A stretch of DNA of 64,000 bases from Hyphomicrobiales bacterium (GTDB lineage Bacteria; Pseudomonadota; Alphaproteobacteria; Rhizobiales; Rhizobiaceae): NCBI GenBank assembly GCA_900467685.1, contig UBQX01000006.1, positions 124,001 through 188,000 of the forward strand. Reading direction: 5' to 3'. The notes below the pieces were generated by a model. The model was not told the origin of the DNA. It did no database searches and saw only the letters and a program-made list of their open reading frames with translations. Position numbers and translations under genes: made by a program. Shown in pieces: positions 15,659 through 25,359 of this stretch (the stretch's first letter is position 1; every line of letters starts with the position of its first letter).

Positions 15659-15898
15659 ATGGGATCGCATCTGATTTTGGCCGTGGCGGCCCTCGGACTT
15701 GGCATGGTGGGCGAGCCCGCCAACAAGGACCTTATCGCCGTTCGTGGCGATTGTTCGGCAGCCGCCCGCGAGGCGCTGTCGGAGAACGGCGGGACGCTTC
15801 TCTCGGTCGAACCCGTTGGCAATGAATGCGTCATCACGATATTGGTGCAGAACAGCGGCGAGCGACCGAAGAAGAAGGTCGTCCATAAGCCTATGTGA
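15659..15898 (+). CDS. feuN: small secreted protein upstream of feuP (FeuN-like)
   Basis: A 79-aa protein with a short hydrophobic N-terminus (HLILAVAALGLGMVG) consistent with export, then a mature region with two cysteines (GDCSAAAREAL and NECVITILVQ) that could form a disulfide, and a basic tail. It lies 41 bases upstream of a FeuP-type response regulator. In Sinorhizobium meliloti a small periplasmic protein, FeuN, modulates FeuPQ; the position, size and export signal fit that role, but I cannot confirm sequence identity. The gene symbol is therefore an inference from context. Confidence 0.6.
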   Translation: MGSHLILAVAALGLGMVGEPANKDLIAVRGDCSAAAREALSENGGTLLSVEPVGNECVITILVQNSGERPKKKVVHKPM

Positions 15899-15939
15899 AT
15901 TGGCAGTCGCAAGACGGCACGACAAACGGGATTTGACGC

Positions 15940-16605
15940 ATGCGCATATTGGTCGTGGAAGACGACGAGAACCTGAACCGGCAGCTGAGTGAATCGCTGA
16001 AAGAAGCGGGCTATGTCGTTGATCAGGCCTTTGATGGTGAAGAGGGGCATTTCCTCGGCGACACCGAGCCCTACGACGCCGTCGTTCTCGATATCGGCCT
16101 GCCCGAAATGGACGGCATTACCGTACTGGAAAAATGGCGCGCCGCCGGCCGCGTCATGCCGGTCCTGATCCTGACGGCCCGTGACCGCTGGTCCGACAAG
16201 GTGGCGGGCATCGATGCCGGTGCCGACGATTACGTCGCCAAGCCCTTCCATATCGAGGAGGTGCTGGCGCGCCTGCGCGCGCTCATCCGCCGCGCCGCCG
16301 GCCACGCCTCATCCGACCTCATCTGCGGCCCGGTCCGTCTCGACACGAAAAGCTCCAAGGCGACCGTCGATGGCGTGACGCTGAAGCTGACCAGCCACGA
16401 GTTCCGCCTTCTGTCCTATCTCATGCATCACATGGGCGAGGTTGTCTCGCGCACCGAACTGACCGAGCACCTCTACGATCAGGACTTCGACCGTGACTCG
16501 AACACGATCGAGGTCTTTGTGGGTCGGCTGCGCAAGAAGATGGGCGTCGACATGATTGAGACCGTGCGCGGCCTTGGCTATCGCATGCAGGCTCCTGGCA
16601 AATGA
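15940..16605 (+). CDS. feuP: OmpR-family response regulator FeuP
   Basis: A 221-aa protein with receiver domain (residues 1-115; VVEDDE acidic pocket, phospho-acceptor Asp51 in VVLDIGLPEMDG, Lys in VAKPFH) and winged-helix DNA-binding domain (residues 130-219, LTSHEFRLLSYLMHH and VFVGRLRKKMG). It is followed 38 bases later by its sensor kinase. The order FeuP-FeuQ beside cycHJKL is the arrangement I know from Sinorhizobium, where FeuPQ controls cyclic glucan export and other envelope genes. Confidence 0.88.
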   Translation: MRILVVEDDENLNRQLSESLKEAGYVVDQAFDGEEGHFLGDTEPYDAVVLDIGLPEMDGITVLEKWRAAGRVMPVLILTARDRWSDKVAGIDAGADDYVAKPFHIEEVLARLRALIRRAAGHASSDLICGPVRLDTKSSKATVDGVTLKLTSHEFRLLSYLMHHMGEVVSRTELTEHLYDQDFDRDSNTIEVFVGRLRKKMGVDMIETVRGLGYRMQAPGK

Positions 16606-16643
16606 GGTCTCCGCGATGAGGCGACCCCGATGAGATCCGGCGC

Positions 16644-18044
16644 ATGAGAGGCTTTGGCGCACAATCGCTGACGCTCCGCGTCGTACTGTCGGTTTCGATC
16701 TGGGCGATTGCGGGTCTCGTGGTGATTGCGATTGCCATTTCGACGCTCTACCGGCGCGATGCAGAAAAGAGCTTCCGCGACCTGCTGCGCGCCCATCTAT
16801 TCAACGTCGTCAACTCCGTTTCGATCAACGAGAACAAGCAGCTCGCCGGCCGACCGGAACTCGGCGACCTGCAGTTCTCGCAACCCGGCACCGGCTGGTA
16901 CTGGATTGCGGAAGGGGTCGGCCAGTACAAGACCACGCCGCTCGTTTCGCCCTCGCTTGGCGCGACCACGCTGCCGGAAAAACCGGCCAGCGAAGTGCCT
17001 TTCGACATCCGTTTCCAGCGCTTCTACGATATCAAGGACCCGCTCGGGAACAGCCTGTCGGTCGCCGAAACAGAAGTGGAGCTGGACGACCAGGGCGATA
17101 TCGTGCGCTTCCGCGTGACCGGCAACAAGGCTGTGGTCGAGGCGAGCGTCGCGGCATTCAACCGCAGCCTTTACCTCGCGCTGACCATCTTCGGGGCCGG
17201 CAGCCTGCTCGCCAACGCACTCGCCATTCTGATCGGCCTGCGCCCGCTCGACCGGGTGCGCAATGCGCTCGAGAACATTCGCGCAGGCCGCGCCGAGCGG
17301 CTGGAGGGCCGGTTCCCAAGCGAAATCCGTCCGCTGGCCAACGAGGTCAATGCGTTGATCGACAACAACCGCCGGATTATCGAGCGCGCCCGCATGCAGG
17401 TCGGCAATCTGGCCCATTCGCTGAAGACGCCGATTGCCGTTCTGATCAACGAGGCGCAGGCGATGACGCCGGCCCATGGCGCGCTTGTGAAGCAGCAGGC
17501 TGACGCAATGCAGACCCAGGTTCAGTCCTATCTCAACCGCGCCCGCATCGCCGCCCAGCGCGAGACGGTTCTGGCGCGTACCGAGGCACGACCCGTGCTC
17601 GATCGGATCGTGCGCGTCATGCAGAAGCTCAATCGCGAGATCGAGTTCGAAATGGATGATAGGGCACCCGGCGTGGTGCTCGCCATGGAACAGCAGGATA
17701 TCGAGGAGATCGTCGGCAACCTCCTCGAGAACGCCGCGCGCTACGCCAGGTCCTCCATCCATGTCTCGCTTACCGGCCTTGATCAGCAGGAGGGCAGGGA
17801 CATGGCCGAACTTACCATCGAGGACGATGGCCCCGGTCTTGAGCCTGACGAAATCAAGGAAGCATTGAAGCGTGGCCGTCGGCTGGACGAAAGCCGACCC
17901 GGTTCGGGCCTCGGCCTCTCCATCGTCAGCGAGATCGTTTCGGAGTATTCCGGTAGCCTAAACCTGTCACGCGGGGCCTCCGGCGGTCTGCGCGCCTCGC
18001 TTATTTTGCCGATAGTGGCGCTGGAAAAAGCCAAACGTGGTTGA
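16644..18044 (+). CDS. feuQ: sensor histidine kinase FeuQ
   Basis: A 466-aa membrane kinase. One membrane segment spans residues about 12-35 and a second about 176-198, enclosing a periplasmic sensor of about 140 residues. A HAMP-like region follows, then the phosphorylated His258 in GNLAHSLKTPIAVL, the N box GNLLENAARYA, and the ATP-lid motifs EDDGPGLEPD and GSGLGLSIVSEIV. It partners FeuP. The periplasmic domain is the likely contact for the small secreted protein encoded upstream of feuP. Confidence 0.88.
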   Translation: MRGFGAQSLTLRVVLSVSIWAIAGLVVIAIAISTLYRRDAEKSFRDLLRAHLFNVVNSVSINENKQLAGRPELGDLQFSQPGTGWYWIAEGVGQYKTTPLVSPSLGATTLPEKPASEVPFDIRFQRFYDIKDPLGNSLSVAETEVELDDQGDIVRFRVTGNKAVVEASVAAFNRSLYLALTIFGAGSLLANALAILIGLRPLDRVRNALENIRAGRAERLEGRFPSEIRPLANEVNALIDNNRRIIERARMQVGNLAHSLKTPIAVLINEAQAMTPAHGALVKQQADAMQTQVQSYLNRARIAAQRETVLARTEARPVLDRIVRVMQKLNREIEFEMDDRAPGVVLAMEQQDIEEIVGNLLENAARYARSSIHVSLTGLDQQEGRDMAELTIEDDGPGLEPDEIKEALKRGRRLDESRPGSGLGLSIVSEIVSEYSGSLNLSRGASGGLRASLILPIVALEKAKRG

Positions 18045-18119
18045 TTCTGAGGCGCTTGTTCCCCATAATTAATGTGGAGGAGCACACAGGCGAGTTTTGC
18101 TAGGACGAAAGACGGGGAA

Positions 18120-18581
18120 ATGACGATCGGGGGCACAGCGCGAACAATGAAGCTGATGGTAACTTGCGCCATGATGGCGACGGCTGCCGTGACCTCGGGC
18201 TGCGCCTCTGTGGCGAAGCGCTCGGCAACGCCACTCGCATTCGCCGCCCCGCAAACGTCCTACTCCTCCGGCGACGCTTTTGTGCGCGCTCTCGACGGCG
18301 GACTTGTCTCGCAAATTCAAGGCGCTGACCTTGGAGCTGAAGACCGCAAGCTGGCCCTGCAGGCCGAATACAAGGCGCTCGAAGATGCCCCCGGCGGACA
18401 GGCTGTTCCGTGGTCAGGCGCCACCGGCGTCAGCGGCACGGTTGTCGCCGCGACGCCCTATCAGGTCGGCACGCAGAACTGCCGCCAGTATACGCAGACC
18501 GTCAGCGTCGATGGCCGATCGCTCGTCGCGCGCGGTGCAGCATGCCGCAATTCCAACGGCACCTGGACGCCGCTCACCTGA
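18120..18581 (+). CDS. outer-membrane-type lipoprotein with surface-antigen-like C-terminus
   Basis: A 153-aa protein if ATG 18120 is used (GGGGAA upstream); ATG 18147 starts directly at the signal peptide and is also possible. The signal peptide MKLMVTCAMMATAAVTSGC ends in a lipobox with Cys as the lipidated residue. The C-terminal part, CRQYTQTVSVDGRSLVARGA, resembles the 17-kDa surface antigen/RT0821 family domain. It follows feuQ by 75 bases and is separated from cycH by about 170 bases. The exact role is unknown. Confidence 0.78.
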   Translation: MTIGGTARTMKLMVTCAMMATAAVTSGCASVAKRSATPLAFAAPQTSYSSGDAFVRALDGGLVSQIQGADLGAEDRKLALQAEYKALEDAPGGQAVPWSGATGVSGTVVAATPYQVGTQNCRQYTQTVSVDGRSLVARGAACRNSNGTWTPLT

Positions 18582-18753
18582 TGCATCGCCGCGAAAATCG
18601 GCCACGGTTTTCGCAAAGCAGCGTGTCTGAGCGCCCACCTCACAAAGAATTGATGCGGACAACCATTTGAGCGAGGTCAAACGCCCGCGTCAAATTGCCG
18701 TGTATTGCCTTTTGTCAGTTGGAAACCCTTTGGCCTTCGGGTAATTGAGCGGC

Positions 18754-19902
18754 ATGCTATTCTGGATCCTCGTCTCCTGCGTCACCGCGCTTCTGGCGGT
18801 CGCACTTCTCGCGCCGCTGCTGCGCCGCTCCGCAACAGCCGGCGGCGAGCACGCCCATGACGTCGAGGTCTATCGCGACCAGATGGCGGAGGTCGATCGC
18901 GACGCCGCCGCCGGTCTGATCTCTGCGGAGGAGGCGGAGAATGCGCGCGCCGAAATCGGCCGACGCCTGCTGTCTTCCGCCGACAAGGCCAGCAAGGAAA
19001 CGGACGCTAGCCCCAAGGCGAGCCGCCATCCGCTGGCGCAGGCCTTCATCATTCTTCTACTTCCCGCGCTTGGCATCGGCCTTTATCTTTACGCCGGCAG
19101 CCCCGGCGTGCCCGACGCTCCCCTGGCCGCGCGGCTTGCCAATCCCGGCAACGATGTCGCGCTTTTGCTGGCCAAAGCCGAAAACCATCTCATCCAGAAC
19201 CCCGATGACGGCGCAGGCTGGGATCTCGTGGCTCCCATCTACCTCCGCAACCGTCGCCCCACCGATGCAGCTAACGCTTACCGGCAGGCCATCCGCATCC
19301 GCGGCGAGAGCGCCGAGCGGCTTTCAGGGCTTGGTGAATCCATCGTCGCGTCCAATCAGGGTCTGATCAGTTCCGAAGCGACCGATGCTTTCCGCAAGGC
19401 GTTGAGCATCGACCGCAACGATGCGCGTGCGGAATTCTATCTCGCCTTCGCAATGGAGCAGGAGGGCCGCCGCATGGAAGCGCTGGCGGCGTTCCAGTCG
19501 CTGGCCAAGACCTCGCCGCCGGATGCGCCGTGGCAGCCTATCGTTGCCCAGCACATCGCCTCGCTGCAAAATGCGCCCGATCAGCCGGCACCCAATCCGG
19601 CCGCTCCCGGCAACCCGACCGCCGCCGATGTGGCGGCCGCGCAAGACATGAGCGCCGGCGACCGTCAGCAGATGATCCAGAACATGGTGGCGGGCCTCGA
19701 TGATAAGCTCAAAGCCGATCCCAACAATTTCGAAGGCTGGATGCGGCTCGTGCGCTCCTATGCCATGCTGAAGCAGGCCGACAAGGCAAGCGATGCGCTT
19801 GACCGCGCCCTCAAGGCATTCCCGGCAGACGGCGCGCAGGGCAAGCAGCTTGTCGCGCTCGCCACCCAGCTCGGCATCAAGGCGCCGGAGGCAAAGCCAT
19901 GA
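18754..19902 (+). CDS. cycH: cytochrome c maturation protein CcmI/CycH
   Basis: A 382-aa protein from ATG 18754 (a TTG nine bases earlier is the alternative). Two membrane segments (residues 1-22 and about 95-115) flank a cytoplasmic loop with coiled-coil character ([20 protein letters not shown], the CcmI signature). The periplasmic C-terminal part has TPR-like helical repeats ([43 protein letters not shown]). CycH binds apocytochrome c and delivers it to the haem lyase. The stop overlaps the ccmE start by four bases. Confidence 0.92.
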   Translation: MLFWILVSCVTALLAVALLAPLLRRSATAGGEHAHDVEVYRDQMAEVDRDAAAGLISAEEAENARAEIGRRLLSSADKASKETDASPKASRHPLAQAFIILLLPALGIGLYLYAGSPGVPDAPLAARLANPGNDVALLLAKAENHLIQNPDDGAGWDLVAPIYLRNRRPTDAANAYRQAIRIRGESAERLSGLGESIVASNQGLISSEATDAFRKALSIDRNDARAEFYLAFAMEQEGRRMEALAAFQSLAKTSPPDAPWQPIVAQHIASLQNAPDQPAPNPAAPGNPTAADVAAAQDMSAGDRQQMIQNMVAGLDDKLKADPNNFEGWMRLVRSYAMLKQADKASDALDRALKAFPADGAQGKQLVALATQLGIKAPEAKP

Positions 19903-20381
19903 CCGGAACAAGAATGACCGGAACAAGAATGACCCGCAAACAGAAGCGCCTCGCGATCATTTCCGGCGGCGTCGGCTTCATCGTCGTCGCGGTCCTGCTC
20001 GTCATGTTCGCCTTCAGCCAGTCCGTGTCCTATTTCTACGTGCCGGGCGATCTCGCCAAGGCCGAGGTCAAGCCCGGAACCCGCATCCGCCTCGGCGGCC
20101 TGGTCAAGACAGGCTCCTGGGTGCGAGGCGAGGGGACGACCTCGACTTTCGAGGTGACGGATACGCTCTCGACCGTCAAGGTAACCTACACGGGCATCCT
20201 TCCCGACCTCTTCCGCGAGGGGCAGGGCGTGGTGGCAGAAGGGTCCTTCGTAGCCGGCAATCCAGTTTTCGTGGCCGACACCGTGCTCGCCAAGCATGAC
20301 GAGACCTACATGCCCAAGGATGTGGCGGACCGGCTGAAGGCGCAAGGCGTCGAGCTCAGCGGCAAGGAGAAGATCCAGTGA
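19899..20381 (+). CDS. cycJ: haem chaperone CcmE/CycJ
   Basis: A 160-aa membrane-anchored haem chaperone. One membrane segment (about residues 17-38) precedes an OB-fold periplasmic domain. His133 in [12 protein letters not shown] binds haem covalently, with Tyr137 completing the HxxxY motif. The coding start is a tandem duplication: the 15-mer ATGACCGGAACAAGA occurs twice (19899 and 19914) before a third ATG at 19929. GGAGG at 19887 fits the first start. It overlaps cycH and cycK by four bases each. Confidence 0.93.
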   Translation: MTGTRMTGTRMTRKQKRLAIISGGVGFIVVAVLLVMFAFSQSVSYFYVPGDLAKAEVKPGTRIRLGGLVKTGSWVRGEGTTSTFEVTDTLSTVKVTYTGILPDLFREGQGVVAEGSFVAGNPVFVADTVLAKHDETYMPKDVADRLKAQGVELSGKEKIQ

Positions 20382-22369
20382 TCGTCGAATTTGGCCTCTA
20401 TGCGCTTGTCCTGTCGCTCGCGACCGCGATCGTTCTCTCGGTTCTTCCTGTAATCGGCGCGCGGCGCGGCGATGCGAACCTGATGGCTGTCGCGCCTGTT
20501 GCCGCTCTTGGCCAGTTCCTGCTCGTCACGATCGCCTTCGGCATCCTGATGCATGCGCATCTGGTCTCGGATTTCTCCGTGGCCAATGTCTGGCAGAACT
20601 CGCATTCGCTGATCCCGACGCTCTACAAGGTCTCCGGCGTATGGGGGAACCACGAAGGCTCGATGATGCTCTGGCTGCTCATCCTGTCGCTTTTCAGCGC
20701 GCTCGTTGCCATCTTCGGCGGCAATCTGCCTGCGACGCTGAAAGCCAATGTGCTGGCCGTTCAAGGCTGGATTTCCGCAGCCTTCATCCTCTTCATCGTG
20801 CTCACGTCCAATCCGTTCCTGCGCATGATGCCGCCGCCGCCAGAGGGCCGTGACCTTAACCCGGTGCTGCAGGATGTCGGTCTCGCCATCCATCCGCCGC
20901 TTCTCTATCTCGGCTATGTCGGTTTCTCGGTCTGCTTCTCCTTCGCAGTCGCCGCGCTGATGGAGGGCCGCATCGACGCCGCCTGGGCGCGCTGGGTGCG
21001 GCCCTGGGCGCTTGCTGCCTGGACCTTCCTCACCGCCGGCATCGCCATGGGCTCCTACTGGGCCTATTACGAACTCGGCTGGGGCGGCTGGTGGTTCTGG
21101 GACCCGGTCGAAAACGCCTCCTTCATGCCCTGGCTCGCCGGCACGGCGCTGCTTCACTCTGCGCTGGTGATGGAAAAGCGCGAGGCACTGAAGATCTGGA
21201 CCGTGCTTCTGGCGATCCTCACCTTCTCGCTCTCTCTGCTTGGCACCTTCCTCGTGCGTTCGGGCGTGCTCACCTCCGTCCACGCCTTCGCCAGCGACCC
21301 GTCGCGCGGCGTCTTCATTCTGGCGATCCTCGTGATCTTCATTGGCGGCGCGCTCACGCTCTTCGCGCTGCGTGCCGGCTCGCTGACGGCAGGGGGCCTC
21401 TTCGCCCCGGTCTCGCGTGAGGGCGCGCTTGTGCTCAACAATCTCATCCTCACCGTCGCGACCGCCACGGTCCTCATCGGCACGCTCTACCCGATGGCGC
21501 TGGAATCGCTCACCGGCGAAAAGATCTCCGTCGGCGCGCCATTCTTCAATCTCACCTTCGGCCTGCTCATGCTGCCGCTGCTGCTCGCGGTGCCGTTCGG
21601 ACCGCTGCTCGCCTGGAAGCGCGCCGATTTGCTGGGTGCGGCTCAGAGGCTTTTCTTCGCCGTAGCCGCCGGCTTCGTCATCGCGCTGGTGATCTGGTAT
21701 TTCGAAAACGGCGGGCCTGTTCTCGCCGTCCTCGGCATGGCGCTCGCTTTCTATCTCATGGTGGGTGCACTCACCGATCTTTGGCTGCGCGGCGGTTTCG
21801 GCAAGGTTCCGTTCTCGACGGCGATGCGAAGGCTCGTGGGACTGCCGCGCTCGGCGATCGGCACGGCCTTCGCCCATTTCGGTCTCGGTGTCAGCGTACT
21901 TGGCATCATCGCCGTCAGCGCCTTCCAGACCGAGAACGTGCTGGAGATGAAGCCCGGTCAGACGGTCGAGGCTGGTGGCTATGTCCTGAAATTCGAGGGC
22001 ATGCAGCGCGGGCAGGGGCCGAACTTTACAGAAGACAGGGGCACGTTCACACTGTCGAAAGCCGGCTCCTCGCTCGGCCAGATTTCGTCGTCCAAGCGTG
22101 TCTACATGGCCCGCCAGATGCCGACGACCGAGGCCGGCATCCGCACCTTTGGCGTCAGCCAGTTCTATGTGGCGCTCGGCGATCTCATGCCGGATGGCGG
22201 CATCGTCGTGCGCGTATGGTGGAAGCCGTTCATCGTCTGCATCTGGTTCGGCGCGCTGATCATGATGGTCGGCGGCTTTATCTCGCTTTCCGACCGGCGT
22301 CTGCGTGTCGGCGCGCCGTCGCGGCGGGCCAAAAAGATTGCGGCCCCGGCGCTGGAGGCTGCCGAATGA
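20378..22369 (+). CDS. cycK: haem lyase CcmF/CycK
   Basis: A 663-aa polytopic membrane protein. The WWD domain is conserved ([18 protein letters not shown], around residue 235) and the histidines of [14 protein letters not shown]-like sequence (here [15 protein letters not shown]) and [13 protein letters not shown] are present, as expected for haem handling. Together with CycH and CycL it transfers haem from CcmE to the CXXCH motif of apocytochromes in the periplasm. The length is normal for the family. The start and stop overlap neighbours by four bases. Confidence 0.95.
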   Translation: MIVEFGLYALVLSLATAIVLSVLPVIGARRGDANLMAVAPVAALGQFLLVTIAFGILMHAHLVSDFSVANVWQNSHSLIPTLYKVSGVWGNHEGSMMLWLLILSLFSALVAIFGGNLPATLKANVLAVQGWISAAFILFIVLTSNPFLRMMPPPPEGRDLNPVLQDVGLAIHPPLLYLGYVGFSVCFSFAVAALMEGRIDAAWARWVRPWALAAWTFLTAGIAMGSYWAYYELGWGGWWFWDPVENASFMPWLAGTALLHSALVMEKREALKIWTVLLAILTFSLSLLGTFLVRSGVLTSVHAFASDPSRGVFILAILVIFIGGALTLFALRAGSLTAGGLFAPVSREGALVLNNLILTVATATVLIGTLYPMALESLTGEKISVGAPFFNLTFGLLMLPLLLAVPFGPLLAWKRADLLGAAQRLFFAVAAGFVIALVIWYFENGGPVLAVLGMALAFYLMVGALTDLWLRGGFGKVPFSTAMRRLVGLPRSAIGTAFAHFGLGVSVLGIIAVSAFQTENVLEMKPGQTVEAGGYVLKFEGMQRGQGPNFTEDRGTFTLSKAGSSLGQISSSKRVYMARQMPTTEAGIRTFGVSQFYVALGDLMPDGGIVVRVWWKPFIVCIWFGALIMMVGGFISLSDRRLRVGAPSRRAKKIAAPALEAAE

Positions 22370-22821
22370 TCCGCCGCCTCGCCTTTGCGATCTTTCTGTT
22401 CCTCTCGGCCCTGCCGGCGCATGCGGTCAATCCGGACGAGGTTCTGAGCGATCCGAAGCTCGAGGCGCGGGCACGCGAAATCTCCTCGCATCTGCGTTGC
22501 CTCGTCTGCCAGAACCAGTCGATCGACGATTCCAACGCGGAACTCGCCCGCGACCTGCGTCTCCTTGTGCGCGAGCGCCTGAAGGCGGGTTCATCCGACC
22601 AGCAGGTCTACGACTATCTGGTGTCGCGCTACGGTGAGTTCGTGCTGCTCAAGCCACGTCTGTCGGAACATACGCTGTTCCTCTGGGGCGCACCGGCGGT
22701 GCTGGCGCTCATCGGCGTTGTGGCAATCGGTTTCTTCGCGGCCTCGCGCAATACGAAGCGCAAAGCCGTTGCTTTGACCGATGAAGAAAAGATACGTCTG
22801 CAAGCAATTCTCAAAGAATAA
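22366..22821 (+). CDS. cycL: cytochrome c maturation thiol protein CcmH/CycL
   Basis: A 151-aa protein from ATG 22366, which overlaps the cycK stop. A signal peptide ([17 protein letters not shown]) is followed by the redox motif [10 protein letters not shown] (Cys45 and Cys48) and a C-terminal membrane segment ([19 protein letters not shown]). CycL keeps apocytochrome cysteines reduced for haem attachment. It closes the cycHJKL operon; the next gene, degP, starts 147 bases later behind its own AT-rich upstream region. Confidence 0.94.
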   Translation: MIRRLAFAIFLFLSALPAHAVNPDEVLSDPKLEARAREISSHLRCLVCQNQSIDDSNAELARDLRLLVRERLKAGSSDQQVYDYLVSRYGEFVLLKPRLSEHTLFLWGAPAVLALIGVVAIGFFAASRNTKRKAVALTDEEKIRLQAILKE

Positions 22822-22968
22822 CTATGTGTCGCTTATGATTTTTCTGGAACATTACGAAAAATTCATTCCTTAGCCACTTCACAGTAAGGTCTCCTGGTCT
22901 ATCTCTTTTCCATCAACTGATCGGGCTCGCGACATACGACCCGGCAACTGAAAAGGGTGGTAGATCCA

Positions 22969-24522
22969 ATGTCTTCGAATTCCAAGCGCGGTGTATCCTA
23001 CAAGACGATCCTCAAGTCGACGGCCGTCGCCGGCCTTGCGGCCGTCATCCTGTCGTCGGGTCTTCCGGCGCGCGTAACCGGGGCCTTTGCGGAGCCGGTG
23101 CATGTCGAAGGCCCGCAGATGAGCGGCTTCTCCAATATCGTGAAGGCTGTCTCGCCGGCCGTGGTTTCGGTTCGCGTCGAATCGCGTGTCCAGCAGGTCG
23201 CCGATGACGCCAGCGGCTTCAACTTCGACTTCGGTCCCGGCTTCGACCAGCTTCCCGACAACAGCCCGCTGAAGCGCTTCTTCAAGCAGTTCGGCGGTCC
23301 GGACGGCCAGGGCCCTGGCAAGCAGCAGGGCCAGAAGAAGCCCGGCGACAAGGGCCCGCTGCGTCCGGTTGCCCAGGGCTCCGGCTTCTTCATCTCTGAA
23401 GATGGCTATATCGTCACCAACAACCACGTCGTCTCCGACGGCAGCGCCTATGTCGTCGTCATGAACGACGGCACGGAACTGCCTGCCAAGCTGGTCGGCA
23501 CCGATCCGCGCACCGACCTCGCCGTTCTGAAGGTCGAGGCGAAGGATCGCAAGTTCACCTACGTCAAGTGGGCGGATGACGCGAAGGCCAATGTCGGCGA
23601 CTGGGTCGTCGCTGTCGGCAATCCGTTCGGTCTCGGCGGTACGGTTACGGCCGGCATCATCTCGGCCATGGGCCGCGACATCAATTCCGGCCCGTATGAC
23701 GACTTCATCCAGATCGATGCAGCGGTCAACCGAGGTAATTCGGGCGGCCCGACCTTCAACCTGAACGGCGAAGTGGTTGGCATCAACACCGCGATCTTCT
23801 CGCCCTCGGGCGGCAGCGTCGGCATTGCCTTCGACATCCCGGCCTCCACGGCGCAGACGGTTGTCGCCGAGCTGATCAAGTCCGGTAAGATCGACCGCGG
23901 CTGGCTTGGCGTGCAGATCCAGCCGGTGTCGAAGGACATCGCCGAATCGCTCGGCCTGGCGCAGGCACAGGGTGCGTTGGTCATCCAGCCGCAGGAAGAC
24001 AGCCCCGGCCTGAAGGCTGGCATCAAGAAGGGCGACGTCGTAACGGCCGTCAACGGCGAGCCGGTCAAGGATGCCCGCGATCTCGCCAAGCGCATCGGTG
24101 GCATGCGTCCCGGCACCAAGGCCGACATCACCATCTGGCGCGACGGCAAGTCCGAGACGCTGCAGCTGACGGTCGGCACCCTGCCGCCGGAACAGAAGAT
24201 GGCCGCGAAGGACGGTAACAGCCAGCAGGATCAGAGCGAGCAGAAGCAGACATCGCTCGAATCCCTCGGCATCACCGTTGGCCCGAGCGACGACGGCAAG
24301 GGCGTCCAGATCCTGTCCGTTGATCCGAACTCGGCCGCAGCCGATGCCGGCATTAAGCAGGGCGACCGCATTGCCGCCGTCAACAACAAGGACGTGAGCT
24401 CCGGCAAGGACATCACGAGCCAGCTCGACGCTGCCAAGAAGGAAGGCCGCTCCAAGGCGCTCTTCCAGGTCGAGACCGACAACGGCAGCCGCTTCGTGGC
24501 CCTGCCGACCGACAAGGGCTGA
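22969..24522 (+). CDS. degP: periplasmic serine protease DegP/HtrA
   Basis: A 517-aa protein from ATG 22969 (a GTG twelve bases earlier is possible). Residues 1-41 are an export signal. The trypsin-like domain has His153 (TNNHVVSDG), Asp183 (TDLAVLKVE) and Ser258 (RGNSGGPTF). Two PDZ domains follow (about 295-385 and 410-510; GALVIQPQEDSPGLKAGIKK marks the first). A flexible low-complexity loop rich in GQ/GK lies near residues 110-130. It degrades or chaperones misfolded envelope proteins. Its place upstream of a two-component pair fits envelope-stress sensing. Confidence 0.95.
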   Translation: MSSNSKRGVSYKTILKSTAVAGLAAVILSSGLPARVTGAFAEPVHVEGPQMSGFSNIVKAVSPAVVSVRVESRVQQVADDASGFNFDFGPGFDQLPDNSPLKRFFKQFGGPDGQGPGKQQGQKKPGDKGPLRPVAQGSGFFISEDGYIVTNNHVVSDGSAYVVVMNDGTELPAKLVGTDPRTDLAVLKVEAKDRKFTYVKWADDAKANVGDWVVAVGNPFGLGGTVTAGIISAMGRDINSGPYDDFIQIDAAVNRGNSGGPTFNLNGEVVGINTAIFSPSGGSVGIAFDIPASTAQTVVAELIKSGKIDRGWLGVQIQPVSKDIAESLGLAQAQGALVIQPQEDSPGLKAGIKKGDVVTAVNGEPVKDARDLAKRIGGMRPGTKADITIWRDGKSETLQLTVGTLPPEQKMAAKDGNSQQDQSEQKQTSLESLGITVGPSDDGKGVQILSVDPNSAAADAGIKQGDRIAAVNNKDVSSGKDITSQLDAAKKEGRSKALFQVETDNGSRFVALPTDKG

Positions 24523-24612
24523 TCCCTGTCAGGCTGACATGAACGTGCGGCGCTGGAGAAATCCGGCGCCGCACGCCCCGTGTCGCCATTTTCTGCTGGA
24601 GAGGCTATCATT

Positions 24613-25296
24613 ATGCGTATGAAGATTCTGATTGTCGAAGACGACCTGGAGGCCGCGGCCTACCTTTCGAAAGCCTTCCGCGAGACGGGCATTGTGGCCG
24701 ACCATGCGAGCGACGGCGAAAGCGGTCTCTTCATGGCGTCGGAGAACGCCTATGATGCGTTGGTGGTCGATCGCATGCTGCCGCGCCGCGACGGCATTTC
24801 ATTGATCACCGAGCTCCGCGCACGCGGCAAGGACACGCCCGTGCTGATCCTCTCCGCACTCGGCCAGGTCGATGACCGTGTCGAAGGACTGCGTGCCGGG
24901 GGCGACGATTACCTCCCGAAGCCCTATGCCTTTTCTGAACTGCTGGCTCGTGTCGAAGTACTGGGCCGACGCAAGGGCGCGCCCGACAAGGACATGGTCT
25001 ATCGCGTCGGCGATCTCGAGCTTGACCGGCTGGCCCATGAGGTGAAGCGTGGCGGCAAGGAAATCCTGCTGCAGCCGCGCGAGTTCCGCCTGCTGGAATA
25101 TCTCATGAAGAATGCAGGGCAGGTCGTCACCCGGACCATGCTGCTCGAAAATGTCTGGGATTACCATTTCGATCCCCAGACCAACGTGATCGACGTTCAC
25201 GTTTCCCGCCTTCGCTCCAAGATCGAGCGCGATACCGAGCGGCCGCTTCTGAAGACGGTGCGCGGCGCGGGTTACATGATCAAGGATGAAGCGTAA
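24613..25296 (+). CDS. OmpR-family response regulator downstream of degP
   Basis: A 227-aa regulator from ATG 24613 with GGAGAGG upstream. The receiver has phospho-acceptor Asp53 (VVDRMLPRRDG), the acidic pair VEDD and the conserved Lys in LPKPYAF; the winged-helix domain has LLQPREFRLLEYLMK and VHVSRLRSKIE. It is followed 63 bases later by its kinase. In Sinorhizobium the equivalent pair lies between degP1 and glnE and has no widely used name. Regulation of degP or other envelope genes is a reasonable guess only. Confidence 0.9.
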   Translation: MRMKILIVEDDLEAAAYLSKAFRETGIVADHASDGESGLFMASENAYDALVVDRMLPRRDGISLITELRARGKDTPVLILSALGQVDDRVEGLRAGGDDYLPKPYAFSELLARVEVLGRRKGAPDKDMVYRVGDLELDRLAHEVKRGGKEILLQPREFRLLEYLMKNAGQVVTRTMLLENVWDYHFDPQTNVIDVHVSRLRSKIERDTERPLLKTVRGAGYMIKDEA

Positions 25297-25359
25297 CAAG
25301 CATTCCAGGAAAAGTGCGAAGCGGTTTTCCGTCCGGAATGCGTATTGAAGAAAAGGCAA

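Noticed and set aside
20306-21877. A 523-codon reverse-strand frame over cycK
   Set aside because: The translation is a highly charged low-complexity sequence, typical of the antisense of a membrane protein gene.
22840-22900. An EcfG-type promoter before degP based on GGAAC near 22851
   Set aside because: No CGTT-like -10 element occurs 16 or 17 bases downstream.
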